DNA of 64,000 nucleotides from DYJK01 sp040755055 (GTDB lineage: Bacteria; Bacteroidota; Ignavibacteria; Ignavibacteriales; Melioribacteraceae): positions 1 to 64,000 of the forward strand of contig JBFMBS010000003.1 of NCBI GenBank assembly GCA_040755055.1, read 5' to 3'. This document shows, one piece after another, positions 50,273 through 59,228 of the stretch. The notes under the pieces are model-generated. The model was not told where the DNA came from, ran no database searches, and was given only the letters and a program-made list of their open reading frames with translations. Every line of letters begins with the position of its first letter. The stretch's first letter is position 1. A program made the position numbers and the translations under genes.

Positions 50273-50863
50273 TTATTGAATTAGGAATGCCAGTACAAGT
50301 GTGAAAAGCTTTTTAATTCTCGGTAACTGTTTTGTCATAAACTTCACGGCTTCTACCATCTGGTTTTGAACTGTGTTTACCGAAATAGAAAGTATCTCGG
50401 CAATTTCTTTATAACTCAAGCCGTCGATCCGGTTCATCCTGAAGATTAGTTGCCTTCTCTCCGGTAAATTTTTGATCATATTTTCAATCTCTTCTTTCAA
50501 CTCATCGTAAATCAAAAAGTGATCCGGCGATAAACTTGCAATTACGGATTCTTTATCAACCACTTCTAAATCCTCGTAGTTGAGATCTTTCTTCTTCAAA
50601 TAGTTGAGTGATTGATTACGTACCGCTGTATAAAGATATGCCTTAACGCTAATGTTAATTTTTAATCTTCCGCGCTTCAGCCAGATGTTTAGAAAAATAT
50701 CTGATACAACTTCTTCTGCAAGATTTTTATTCTTTACGAACTGAAGTGAAAAAAAACAGAGACGTGGATAATATCTTTTAAATAGAAGATCAAGGGAACG
50801 TTTATCACCTTCTGCTATACGATGTATTAATTCATTATCGCTGATATTCTTTAAGAAACTCAT
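50273..50863 (-). CDS. RNA polymerase ECF-type sigma factor (module 2)
   Basis: The 196-residue product is counted from the ATG at 50863 (MSFLKNISDNELIHRIAEGD); an in-frame extension to 51025 is cysteine- and aromatic-rich and unlike sigma factors. Region 2 (QFVKNKNLAEEVVSDIFLNIWLKRG, in parts) and region 4 (LPERRQLIFRMNRIDGLSYKEIAEILSISVNTVQNQM, in parts) are clear. The C-terminus is hydrophobic (LFTLVLAFLIQ), which is odd for a cytoplasmic sigma factor. It heads module 2. Confidence 0.9.
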   Translation of the reverse strand: MSFLKNISDNELIHRIAEGDKRSLDLLFKRYYPRLCFFSLQFVKNKNLAEEVVSDIFLNIWLKRGRLKINISVKAYLYTAVRNQSLNYLKKKDLNYEDLEVVDKESVIASLSPDHFLIYDELKEEIENMIKNLPERRQLIFRMNRIDGLSYKEIAEILSISVNTVQNQMVEAVKFMTKQLPRIKKLFTLVLAFLIQ

Positions 50864-51005
50864 AGTGTAACTTATATCCGTGAATTTGAAATTTAAACAT
50901 GCTGCAACCATCTGATTTAAATTAGGTGATAAATAACAATTATGGAAGGAAATTTTATGTGGAAAGTAATAAAACAAAAAAAGTTTTAACACGCTAAAGC
51001 AATGA

Positions 51006-51064
51006 ATCTCCTCGCCGCAACCCACTTCGACTCGTTGAGACTTGTCGAATCGAGGCGAGGAGAT
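51006..51064 (-). terminator. Hairpins 3' of the ABC permease operon
   Basis: ATCTCCTCGCC and GGCGAGGAGAT form a perfect 11-bp stem (51006-51016, 51054-51064) with a further ttcgactcg/cgaatcga pairing inside. A second hairpin, TCCGCC-tct-GGCGGA (51082-51096), lies closer to the gene. They probably stabilise or end the efflux operon transcript. Confidence 0.6.
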
Positions 51065-51134
51065 GGAGAATTTAACCCTTGTCCGCCTCTGGCGGATTAA
51101 AACTTTTTTTTCTAAAGAAATGTCTCTAATAATA

Positions 51135-52304
51135 CTATGCAGCTCTTAATGAATTTACAATATTCAATCTTGCTGCACGGACAGATGGTAAAAATCCTCC
51201 TAAGAATCCCATAACTACTGCAAAAATCATCGATGATATAATTATATCCGGTGATAGCGCAAATGAAAATGATAATTCGGCAAATGAATTCCAATTAAGT
51301 GTTGAGATCGAGAAAAATTGTAAGAACGACGCCAGCACCAATCCTAAAGCTCCGCCGACAATGGATATAAAAAGCGATTCGGATAAAAATGCTGCAAGCA
51401 GATTTCTTCTTCTAAATCCGAGTGCGCGCATAGTACCAATTTCTACAGTTCTGTTTGCAACAGCAGCATACATTGTAATTGTGGCACCAATCGTTGCACC
51501 GAAACTGAAAATTACGGTTACAAAAATTCCAACGATACTAATGAACGCAGCCAATATTTCAGATTGTTCTTCAAAAAATTTCTGTTCGATCTTCGGTTCC
51601 CATTGCTGTAACCTCCGTTCCGACTCAAATGCTTTTTTGAATTTATCGAAGTTAGCAACGTTATCCAATTTAACCGTCATTGTAGAAACAGAGCTCCCTC
51701 TGTTAAAAGCATTTAACAATTGTTTTGAATCGCCCCAAATTTCCGAATCGAAACCGCTGCCGTCGGTGGTAAACATTCCTACAATCTTCCAATTATCGCC
51801 GGCAAATTTAATTGTACTGCCGACTTGTGCACCTTCAAATTTATCCGAGATTTTATTTCCTACGATCAATTCACGTAACGAAGGATTGAAATTTCTTCCC
51901 TCAATTATTTTTACTTGAGTGCGAAGTTTGAACGCCGGCTGATCAACACCGCGGACAGTAATGTTACTCAGACCTCCGCCTTTGATACCAAGATTTATCA
52001 CCACAACCGGTTCGGTTGAAATTAGTTGATTACCATCATTTGATTTGGCAATGTACGGTAAAGTTCTTATTACATTCTGGGTTTCTCCATCAATGATACT
52101 TGAAATCTCACCGTTAGCGGACTTACGTAAAATCATTACATTATCTGGTGAGCCGGTAGAAACAAGAGTCTTCTGTACACCGTATGCCATCATCAACACG
52201 GCGGCGAAAACAAAAACAACCATTCCTATACCAACAACTGTTATGGCTGTAGTTAGTTTTCTTTTCCAGAGACTGCGGATTGAATATTTAAAAGGTATCT
52301 TCAT
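51135..52304 (-). CDS. MacB/FtsX-type ABC transporter permease (second permease of operon)
   Basis: The 389-residue product starts at the ATG at 52304 (MKIPFKYSIRSLWKRKLTT) after an AGAGGA ribosome site. It has an N-terminal membrane helix (TAITVVGIGMVVFVFAAVLMMA), a large periplasmic domain (about 50-265) and three C-terminal helices with the FtsX block (VGTMRALGFRRRNLLAAFLSES-like). It is the last gene of a four-gene efflux operon: adaptor, ATPase, permease, permease. Confidence 0.88.
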   Translation of the reverse strand: MKIPFKYSIRSLWKRKLTTAITVVGIGMVVFVFAAVLMMAYGVQKTLVSTGSPDNVMILRKSANGEISSIIDGETQNVIRTLPYIAKSNDGNQLISTEPVVVINLGIKGGGLSNITVRGVDQPAFKLRTQVKIIEGRNFNPSLRELIVGNKISDKFEGAQVGSTIKFAGDNWKIVGMFTTDGSGFDSEIWGDSKQLLNAFNRGSSVSTMTVKLDNVANFDKFKKAFESERRLQQWEPKIEQKFFEEQSEILAAFISIVGIFVTVIFSFGATIGATITMYAAVANRTVEIGTMRALGFRRRNLLAAFLSESLFISIVGGALGLVLASFLQFFSISTLNWNSFAELSFSFALSPDIIISSMIFAVVMGFLGGFLPSVRAARLNIVNSLRAA

Positions 52305-52417
52305 TTTTTTTCCTCTCTTAATTCTGAACGAAGTGAATGCCGTATGCATCCCTTCGGGAGAATCTCAATTTAAATTTGTTTGAGATACTGCAGTCGTTAC
52401 ACTCCTTCAGTATTAAA

Positions 52418-53578
52418 TTAGCCAATGAATCTGATTCCCTCAACAATTTTTGTACGTATTGCCCTTTGTGTTGGGAATATAGCTGCAGCCAATCCTATCA
52501 ACAATACTGCAACTATCGAAAGTATAACTGTTATGGTTTCTAGTTCAAACATCGGGAACACACTCTTGGGTATTGCTTGTTCAAATCCAACAATCAGCGG
52601 GAATGTTAAGAGTAATCCAACTCCACCGCCAAGACACGCAATCAACATCGATTCGCCGCCAATCAAGCCAATCAAGTGCCATGTTGAAAAGCCAAGTGTT
52701 TTTAATATTGCATATTCTCTTGCTCTTTCGCGTGCGGACATGATCATCGTATTCCCGAGTACAAGCATGATAATTCCAACAATCACAAAAGACATAAAAT
52801 CCATCGCAGAAATTATAGCACTTGTTGATGATAAAAAATTCTCGGTAAACGCACGTTCACTTTCGGTTTTAGTTTCGTAAGCAGAATTTTTAAACATGTT
52901 ATCAATCTGTGCAGAAATAGAAGCCGATTTTGCCGGGTCATCTATTTTCATAATATACCATCCTACCAAACCGGCTCTTGCCGGTGATTCTTCTTGCATT
53001 CTTTCATCAACATAAGCCCAATGGAAATACATAGCTGTAGGATCGATCGTTTTGAATTTCGGTCTGTAAATTCCGCGTATTACAAAATCCCATCTACCCG
53101 GATAAATATCCCCCTCTAGTGTCATGATATCACCAATCTTAAGATTGTACGTCTTCGCTGTTTCAATTCCAACAATACATGAATTTCTTTCGGCAATAAA
53201 ATTTTTCTTTTCTTCATCCGTTAAAAGAATTTCGTCATAAACTTTTAATAGCGTTTCCGGGTCGGCAGCCATGCGTGCAAAGAACTGGTTTTTATCTTTA
53301 TAGACTCCCGAGAACCAATTTGCATATGTTACTTGGGTAACACCGGGGATAGATGCAATTCTATCTTTGTATGCATACGGTAAAGGAAATATGAAAGATA
53401 CTGCTTGACGAGTAATCAATCTGTTTGGAGAAGCCGCTTCAACTCCCACATCCCACGATGTTACAACCGTTCTTAATATTCCAAAAGCAATTACTGCTAT
53501 TGCTATTCCAAGAATGGTTAATGTTGTTCTAAGTTTATGTCTTAAAGAATTTTTAAAAATTAATTTTAATATTTTCAT
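52418..53578 (-). CDS. MacB/FtsX-type ABC transporter permease (first permease of operon)
   Basis: The 386-residue product has an N-terminal helix (TTLTILGIAIAVIAFGIL), a periplasmic MacB_PCD-like domain and an FtsX block near the C-terminus (YAILKTLGFSTWHLIGLIGGESMLIACLG, in parts). It is paralogous in layout to the next gene, so the transporter is probably a heterodimer. It lies 9 bp after the ATPase gene. Confidence 0.88.
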   Translation of the reverse strand: MKILKLIFKNSLRHKLRTTLTILGIAIAVIAFGILRTVVTSWDVGVEAASPNRLITRQAVSFIFPLPYAYKDRIASIPGVTQVTYANWFSGVYKDKNQFFARMAADPETLLKVYDEILLTDEEKKNFIAERNSCIVGIETAKTYNLKIGDIMTLEGDIYPGRWDFVIRGIYRPKFKTIDPTAMYFHWAYVDERMQEESPARAGLVGWYIMKIDDPAKSASISAQIDNMFKNSAYETKTESERAFTENFLSSTSAIISAMDFMSFVIVGIIMLVLGNTMIMSARERAREYAILKTLGFSTWHLIGLIGGESMLIACLGGGVGLLLTFPLIVGFEQAIPKSVFPMFELETITVILSIVAVLLIGLAAAIFPTQRAIRTKIVEGIRFIG

Positions 53579-53587
53579 AGCCGCTCC

Positions 53588-54259
53588 TTAAACCAAATCG
53601 CCTTTTTCAAGATGCAGCAGACGCAGAGCTCTTTCGGCCGCATGAGGATCGTGTGTAACCATTACGATTGTTTTTTTAAATTCTTTGTTCAAGCGCTCCA
53701 TCAACGTTAAAATTTCTTGGGCGGAATGTTTATCAAGATCACCGGTCGGTTCGTCTGCAACAAGAATTGAAGGATCGGTTACAATCGCCCTCGCTATTGC
53801 AACACGCTGTTCTTGTCCGCCTGATAATTGTTTCGGTGAATGATGCATCCGGTCGCCAAGTCCTACAATACCGAGCGCTGTTTCAACATGTTTTTTTCTT
53901 TCTGCTTTAGAAAGTTTTGTTAAAAGAAGCGGCAGCTCTACATTTTCGTAAGCTGTTAGAACCGGTATTAAATTATAAAACTGAAAAACAAATCCTACAT
54001 TAGCCGATCTCCATTTTGCAAGAGCCGATTCGCCAAGTTTCCCGATATCGGTACCTGAAACAACAAGATCACCTTTTGTAGGTCTGTCTATTCCGGCAAT
54101 TAGATTTAACAAAGTTGTTTTTCCCGATCCCGAAGGTCCCATCAATGCGAGAAACTCTCCTTCTTCAACATCAAGTGAAATATTTTGCAGTACCGGGATT
54201 TCCAAGCTGTTTCGCCAGTAAGATTTGAACACATTACGAATCTGGATAATAGCCGACAT
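53588..54259 (-). CDS. ABC transporter ATP-binding protein (MacB/LolD type)
   Basis: The 223-residue product has Walker A GPSGSGKTTLL (about 40-50), the signature LSGGQEQRVAIARA (about 140-153) and Walker B ILVADEPTGDLD. The ATG at 54259 follows GGAGA; the in-frame TTG at 54271 is less likely. It powers the two permeases downstream. Confidence 0.93.
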   Translation of the reverse strand: MSAIIQIRNVFKSYWRNSLEIPVLQNISLDVEEGEFLALMGPSGSGKTTLLNLIAGIDRPTKGDLVVSGTDIGKLGESALAKWRSANVGFVFQFYNLIPVLTAYENVELPLLLTKLSKAERKKHVETALGIVGLGDRMHHSPKQLSGGQEQRVAIARAIVTDPSILVADEPTGDLDKHSAQEILTLMERLNKEFKKTIVMVTHDPHAAERALRLLHLEKGDLV

Positions 54260-54282
54260 ATTTTTCTCCAATCACTTAATTG

Positions 54283-55470
54283 TTATTTAACTTTTACTGT
54301 TATACCATCTTTTATTTCATCCGTGATTTTAGAAATCACGCGGTCACCGTTCTCTAAACCGCTGACTATCTCGATATACGAACCCATATCACGACCGGTT
54401 GTTACCGGAATTTCGGTTACAGTCTTATCAATAACTTTATAAACAACTTTACTCCCATCAATTTCTTTTACCGATTCTTTGGGAAGAACTAATATTTGCT
54501 GTTCGCTCAATTGTTCTTCTCTCAATTTTTCTTTCATGAATACTACCTTTGCACTCATCTCCGGAAGAACTTTAGCATCATAAGTCTTGAAGCCAACTTT
54601 AACCATTACCGTTGCTTTGCTTCTATCGGCAGTTGGAACAATTTTAGCGACGTAACCGGGATAAGCATTCTGCGGATAAGCATCCAATCTTATTTCACAA
54701 TCTTGTTCCGGTTCAATCTTTGTAATATTAGATTCGGATACATCTGCTTCAACTTGCAGAGAATTCATATCCGCGATAGTAACAACATTCGCTTTAGATG
54801 TACTTGCAGCAAGCGGTGCGACTATCTCTCCTACATCGGCATTTTTTGTAAGAACCGTTCCGTTGAACGGTGCACGTATCAAAGTATTTTCCATAGCAAC
54901 TTCTGCAGCAAGAATTTGTGCTTTTGCCAGATCGATAGAAGCCAGCACTCTATAATATCTCGATTCGGCTGCATCAACATCGGCAACAGTAGCCGAACCG
55001 GTTTTTAATAATTCTTGTATCCTTTTGTAATTATTCTCAGCATCTTTCAAATCGGCTTCGTTCAGTTTTAAGTTTGCTTTGGCTTGTTCAAGCTGTGCCT
55101 TAATGTCATTATCTTCAAGCCGGGCAATTATCTCATCCTTTTTAACGCGGTCACCTTCAACTACACCAAGGTAAACCAATCTACCCGTTCCCTTGGAAGC
55201 AACAGCGGCTTTTCTCTGGGCAACCACATAACCGCTGGCTGTTAATGCTGCGCTTGATTGTGATGGCGACTGAAGTGTAACTGTAGTTAGTTCTACCTCA
55301 ATCGATGTTTTGAATAATGCATTCCAGCCCCAAAAGAGTCCTAACAATACGACAACAACTATAATGACCAGTCCAATATAATACGATAATTTTTTCCGAT
55401 CGGGATTAACATTTTCACTTTTGTTTCTGTCAATCTTTAACGAGGATAAATCAATGTTCTTTGTTTCCAA
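54283..55470 (-). CDS. Periplasmic adaptor (HlyD/MacA-like) of ABC efflux system
   Basis: The 395-residue product has one N-terminal membrane helix (YYIGLVIIVVVVLLGLFWGW), a lipoyl/barrel-sandwich domain split by an alpha-hairpin (AQLEQAKANLKLNEADLKDAENNYKRIQELL in parts, about 130-190), the second lipoyl half (LIRAPFNGTVLTKNADVGEIV, in parts) and beta-barrel domains to the C-terminus. It is the first gene of the operon. It joins the inner-membrane ABC parts to an outer-membrane channel encoded elsewhere. The substrate is unknown. Confidence 0.9.
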   Translation of the reverse strand: METKNIDLSSLKIDRNKSENVNPDRKKLSYYIGLVIIVVVVLLGLFWGWNALFKTSIEVELTTVTLQSPSQSSAALTASGYVVAQRKAAVASKGTGRLVYLGVVEGDRVKKDEIIARLEDNDIKAQLEQAKANLKLNEADLKDAENNYKRIQELLKTGSATVADVDAAESRYYRVLASIDLAKAQILAAEVAMENTLIRAPFNGTVLTKNADVGEIVAPLAASTSKANVVTIADMNSLQVEADVSESNITKIEPEQDCEIRLDAYPQNAYPGYVAKIVPTADRSKATVMVKVGFKTYDAKVLPEMSAKVVFMKEKLREEQLSEQQILVLPKESVKEIDGSKVVYKVIDKTVTEIPVTTGRDMGSYIEIVSGLENGDRVISKITDEIKDGITVKVK

Positions 55471-55657
55471 TTTTTCTCTCTACAATTAATTAAATGTTTG
55501 ATAAAAATAATGCGAAGGGAAATAATTACATAGTAAAAATTTTCTATAAATGTTTTTTCTTTACAATTTTTTGATTATTTGGACGAAAACTAATGCCCAA
55601 AAGTTTGACTAAATATATAAACAATCTTTTTTGAAAAAAATTCTGCAATAAACAGAC

Positions 55658-56899
55658 TTATCTCAACAGCACCATCTTTTTTGTCTCATTAAACACATGT
55701 CCTGAGCTTGCCGAAGGACGAACTCTTAATGTATAAAAATAGACTCCAGATGGTAAAGACGCGCCATGGCGCGTCTCTACGTTATAAAGCACAGAATATT
55801 TTCCCGGTCCCTGGTATTCATTTACAAGTGTTGCAACTTCACGTCCAAGGATATCGTAAACTTTTAACGTCACAACCCCTCCCATAACCCTCCCCTTACT
55901 AAGTGGAGAGGCTGGGGGTGGGGTCGGAATTGTGTAACTTATTATTGTACTCGGATTAAACGGATTAGGATAATTTTGCGAGAGATTAAAATTTGTTATC
56001 ATTTCTTTTGAATCATCGACACCGACTAATGAGCCATCCCATCCGGCAAGACGTGCCAATAGCCACCATATAGCCCCACCCTTTTGAACGCAATTCAAAT
56101 TTTCGGAATGAGCACATTCACTGCATGCGTTTGAACTCTGGGTATAATGACTTGATGGATTATTAGTTACCCAATTAATCGCCCAGTTCTGATCGTCCCA
56201 TGGATTTTCGTCGCCGTTACTGTCATACCAGCATCCATCGGTAGCATACAATGGCATATAATACATTAATGCATTCGGATCATAACTTTCTATATCGGCA
56301 AAATCGAAAAGAATTTTATTATGTGATACACAGTAATCCCTAATTTGTTGGTTTCTCTGATTAAGATTTCCTGATTGTCCACTGCCGTCAAGATGGCCGG
56401 TCATATAAATAAATTTTATATTGGGATATGATTCTTCCAGAGCATCCATAGCATTCAAGTAAGTATCGATCCCTTCCACAGTATTATCGCTAACACCGCC
56501 GCACCACGACCATATTACAGCATTCCTATCGTTCCCTGGTAAGTTTAACATTTGTATAGTTGCGTCTCTCCAGCCAAGATCTCCGTTATGCCCCAGGTCA
56601 TCTGCACCACCGGCATTTCCCCAATAGTCATTAAAGAATATTCCTACATCGAGTCCCCATCCGGAGTAATCATAATTAAATGAAGAATTATTTTCTTTTA
56701 TTGCATTCATACCGCTGACAAGTTGGCTTCCGTGCGAAGTATGCCCGTATCCAATCTTTAAAGTATTTTTTGCTGCCGTAATCCATGTCAATGGGATTTG
56801 TGTATAATCAATATGATTATGATTGATGATAATACTTTGAGCATGTAATCCGTTTAAGAAAAATACCGACACAATTAAAAAGTAAATTAAATTTTTCAT
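55658..56899 (-). CDS. Secreted protein with type IX sorting domain
   Basis: The 413-residue product has a signal peptide (MKNLIYFLIVSVFFLNGLHAQ). The body (about 22-305) contains IGYGHTSHGSQLVSGM, VIWSWCGG and IYMTGHLDGSGQSGN; an SGNH/GDSL-like hydrolase fold is possible but not proven. The C-terminal T9SS type A domain is clear: NYPNPFNPSTIISYTI, LKVYDILGREVATLVNEY, LPSGVYFYTL and a final NETKKMVLLR. Two stretches in that domain are repeat-derived: PPPASPLSKGRVMGG (about 55880-55925) and NVETRHGAS (palindrome at 55753-55780); VRPSASSGHVF also looks repeat-encoded. Confidence 0.85.
   Translation of the reverse strand: MKNLIYFLIVSVFFLNGLHAQSIIINHNHIDYTQIPLTWITAAKNTLKIGYGHTSHGSQLVSGMNAIKENNSSFNYDYSGWGLDVGIFFNDYWGNAGGADDLGHNGDLGWRDATIQMLNLPGNDRNAVIWSWCGGVSDNTVEGIDTYLNAMDALEESYPNIKFIYMTGHLDGSGQSGNLNQRNQQIRDYCVSHNKILFDFADIESYDPNALMYYMPLYATDGCWYDSNGDENPWDDQNWAINWVTNNPSSHYTQSSNACSECAHSENLNCVQKGGAIWWLLARLAGWDGSLVGVDDSKEMITNFNLSQNYPNPFNPSTIISYTIPTPPPASPLSKGRVMGGVVTLKVYDILGREVATLVNEYQGPGKYSVLYNVETRHGASLPSGVYFYTLRVRPSASSGHVFNETKKMVLLR
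55753..55780. repeat. 28-bp palindrome inside T9SS domain (copy 1)
   Basis: The segment has arms gta(a)agacgcgcc / ggcgcgtctctac centred on ccatgg, with one mismatched pair. It encodes part of NVETRHGAS. The same element is perfect at 57084-57111. Confidence 0.85.
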
Positions 56900-57000
56900 T
56901 TTTGTTTTTCCTATATATTCATATTTACAAATTCTATTGTAGGTCTATCATAGTAATCATGTGCTAATATAGGAAGAGTTTTAAACCGAAATTTATTTTG

Positions 57001-57963
57001 TCAGCAACATTTTTTTGTTTTGTTAAACGCTGAACTGTGTAAGGCGTCCCGAATCATTAACGTATAAAAATAGACTCCAGATGGTAGAGACGCGCCATGG
57101 CGCGTCTCTACGTTATAAAGCACAGAATATTTCCCGGGTAATTGGTATTCGTTTACAAGCGTTGCAACTTCACGTCCAAGGATATCATAAACTTTCAAAG
57201 TTACAAACACACCCCTTTGATTCCCCTCTCGAGAGGGGACACCGAAGGTGGGGGTGTGTATGGAATATTCTATTGTTGTAGTTGGGTTAAAAGGATTAGG
57301 ATAATTTTGTGAAATTGAATACCCGGCCGGTAATTTTTCTTTTTCATCTTTCACACTCACATAAGTACCGTACTCAACACCATTGATTTTTGCATAAGCA
57401 AGTTCACTTATATAATGAATTGCATAAACAAAAATATCATCGAAATAACGAAATGTTTCACCTAACCCTTCTGCGTATTCCCATCCATTATAATAATCAG
57501 AACTAATTGCAGTTCTTTTAATAAGTCTGGTTCTTAGGTTCAAGCCAAAAAATTCTTTCACATCAAAAAAGCATGTGTACTCATAAAAAATTTTTGCACT
57601 ATCTTCAACAAAAAGACTGTCTCTTATATATTCTTGGTTTCCTATATATTGATAAATATTTCCGTTTAATGAATCTAATCTCATAAAAAAGTTGTATGGA
57701 GATAATTGATCGGGATTATTTATTTTATTTTCACTTACTTGATAATATTTTTTCCCATTAGCCATTATTGTATCACCAAGTATCTCTCTCGTACAAATCC
57801 ATGTAGTATCCGGATCAGGTCGATCCATTGTTGTTTTTGTTCCCCTATATTGCCAAAAATCTCCTATGTGTAGAGGATAAAATTTTAATCGATTCTCTAC
57901 TTGTGCAGAACTTACACTGCTAAGAAGTAAAATATTCAATAAAAATCTTTTCATGTTATCCAT
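57001..57963 (-). CDS. Secreted protein with type IX sorting domain, 3' frameshifted
   Basis: The 320-residue product has a signal peptide (FLLNILLLSSVSSAQ). A body begins LKFYPLHIGDFWQYRGTKT (a start common in secreted proteins of this lineage, function unknown), and a T9SS domain follows (QNYPNPFNPTTTIEYSI, LKVYDILGREVATLVNEYQ, LPSGVYFYTL). It ends NKTKKCC, where the family expects KKM-L-L-x-K. Adding one A to the A7 run at 57008-57014 restores KKMLLTK and a stop. The domain also carries repeat-derived inserts (57084-57111; 57208-57258). ATG at 57963 or 57954 is possible; the latter has GGAT upstream. Confidence 0.8.
   Translation of the reverse strand: MDNMKRFLLNILLLSSVSSAQVENRLKFYPLHIGDFWQYRGTKTTMDRPDPDTTWICTREILGDTIMANGKKYYQVSENKINNPDQLSPYNFFMRLDSLNGNIYQYIGNQEYIRDSLFVEDSAKIFYEYTCFFDVKEFFGLNLRTRLIKRTAISSDYYNGWEYAEGLGETFRYFDDIFVYAIHYISELAYAKINGVEYGTYVSVKDEKEKLPAGYSISQNYPNPFNPTTTIEYSIHTPTFGVPSREGNQRGVFVTLKVYDILGREVATLVNEYQLPGKYSVLYNVETRHGASLPSGVYFYTLMIRDALHSSAFNKTKKCC
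57084..57111. repeat. 28-bp perfect palindrome inside T9SS domain (copy 2)
   Basis: The arms gtagagacgcgcca / tggcgcgtctctac are perfect. The flanking coding text (tagactccagatgg before, gttataaagcacaga after) is also shared with copy 1 at 55753-55780, so the two sorting domains share recent ancestry. Confidence 0.9.
57208..57258. repeat. Palindromic insert in T9SS domain loop
   Basis: The outer arms cacacccc/ggggtgtg (57208-57215, 57251-57258) enclose a perfect 16-bp palindrome cccctctcgagagggg (57223-57238). It encodes HTPTFGVPSREGNQRGV in the loop between IEYSI and VTLKVYDILG, the same loop that holds a different insert in the neighbouring gene. Confidence 0.8.
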
Positions 57964-58011
57964 TATTGCTAAATATTTACTTTTCTAGATGAAAAATCCA
58001 CACAAAAAATT

Positions 58012-59214
58012 CTACAACTTAATTAATCTCATCATCAATACATCATGACCTGGAATCTCTTTATTTAAAACTTCTTCTGTTGTTCCAATAACTTTTTTCA
58101 GCCAAAGATCTTTAATGCTATAATTTGTTTCATCAAAGTCGGCTTCTCTTTTGGCAAAATCGTCGGCAACATTTTCATTCTTCCAATCAAAAGAAAATTT
58201 GTAGGGCTGCTCACCTCTGTTTAAAATGCACATCGCCCAATCACCATTAACAAGCGGTTTGAACCATATTTCAATCTTCTCTTTTTCCGAATATTTAAAT
58301 CCTTGTATTCCCAACGAATCTTGATTAACAGCAATCACCTCTTTGTTCGTCAAAATCTCCTGAGTCTCTCTTGACATATCTCTCAAATCGTTTCCGGCTA
58401 TTAAAGGAGCGGCAAGCATACACCACATCGAAAAATGTGCACGGTCTTCATTAACTGACATTCCGTTTCCAACTTCGAGCATATCAGGATCATTCCAGTG
58501 ATCGGGCCCGGCATACTCACGCAGACCTTTCTGCGAATCTAAAATTTTCATCACTCCCCACGATTGCCATGTTCCGTGATCTTTAATACAATCGAAGCAA
58601 TTGTAGATATCACCGGTCGTTCTCCATAAATGCCCGATATTCTTTCCCCACTCCCACGGTTTGTTACTTCCCCATTCGCAGATGCTAAGAACAACCGGTC
58701 TTCCGGCTGCATACAAAGCGTTACTCATAGTCAGGTAAGCACCTTCCGCATTTAATTTTTCAGTGTTGCACCAATCGTATTTTAAATAATCGATTTCCCA
58801 TTCCGCATAAGTTTTAGCATCCTGAAATTCATATCCCCGGCTGCCCGGTTTTCCGCCGCAAGTTTTCCAACCGGCATCGGAATAAATTCCAAGTTTCAAA
58901 CCTTTTGAATGAACATAATCTGCAAGTGGTTTCATTCCCGATGGAAATCTTATGGGATCGGGATGAATGAACCCAAGACTGTCGCGTTCACCGTGCCAGC
59001 AATCATCAATATTAATATACAGGTACCCGGCATCTTTCATACCGGATGAAACCATAGCATCTGCTGTTTGTCGAATCAAATCTTCATTGATATCACAACC
59101 GAATTTATTCCAACTGTTCCATCCCATCGGCGGGGTTAGTGCAAGCTTTTCAAATTTCTGTGCAAAATTATTAGCGGTTATTCCAAGAAGTAAAACGAAT
59201 AATATTTTTTTCAT
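58012..59214 (-). CDS. GH27-family alpha-galactosidase
   Basis: The 400-residue product has a signal peptide (MKKILFVLLLGITANNFA). It has TPPMGWNSWNKFGCDINE at the mature start, YINIDDCWHG, LGIYSDAGWKTCGG and YLKYDWCN with the nucleophile Asp near 146; DHWNDPDMLEVGNG near 235-248 carries the acid/base Asp. It hydrolyses terminal alpha-galactosyl groups outside the cytoplasm. It lies 14 bp downstream of the inositol monophosphatase gene on the same strand. Confidence 0.93.
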   Translation of the reverse strand: MKKILFVLLLGITANNFAQKFEKLALTPPMGWNSWNKFGCDINEDLIRQTADAMVSSGMKDAGYLYINIDDCWHGERDSLGFIHPDPIRFPSGMKPLADYVHSKGLKLGIYSDAGWKTCGGKPGSRGYEFQDAKTYAEWEIDYLKYDWCNTEKLNAEGAYLTMSNALYAAGRPVVLSICEWGSNKPWEWGKNIGHLWRTTGDIYNCFDCIKDHGTWQSWGVMKILDSQKGLREYAGPDHWNDPDMLEVGNGMSVNEDRAHFSMWCMLAAPLIAGNDLRDMSRETQEILTNKEVIAVNQDSLGIQGFKYSEKEKIEIWFKPLVNGDWAMCILNRGEQPYKFSFDWKNENVADDFAKREADFDETNYSIKDLWLKKVIGTTEEVLNKEIPGHDVLMMRLIKL

Positions 59215-59228
59215 CTTCGTTCTCTTAT

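Noticed and set aside
50864..51025. Longer N-terminus for the module-2 sigma factor
   Set aside because: The extension is rich in Cys, Phe and His and has no counterpart in the module-1 paralogue; the ATG at 50863 fits ECF length.
51135..55470. ABC efflux operon as the exporter of the lanthipeptide
   Set aside because: It lies more than 42 kb away and is of MacAB type without a C39 peptidase domain; nothing ties it to the lan locus.
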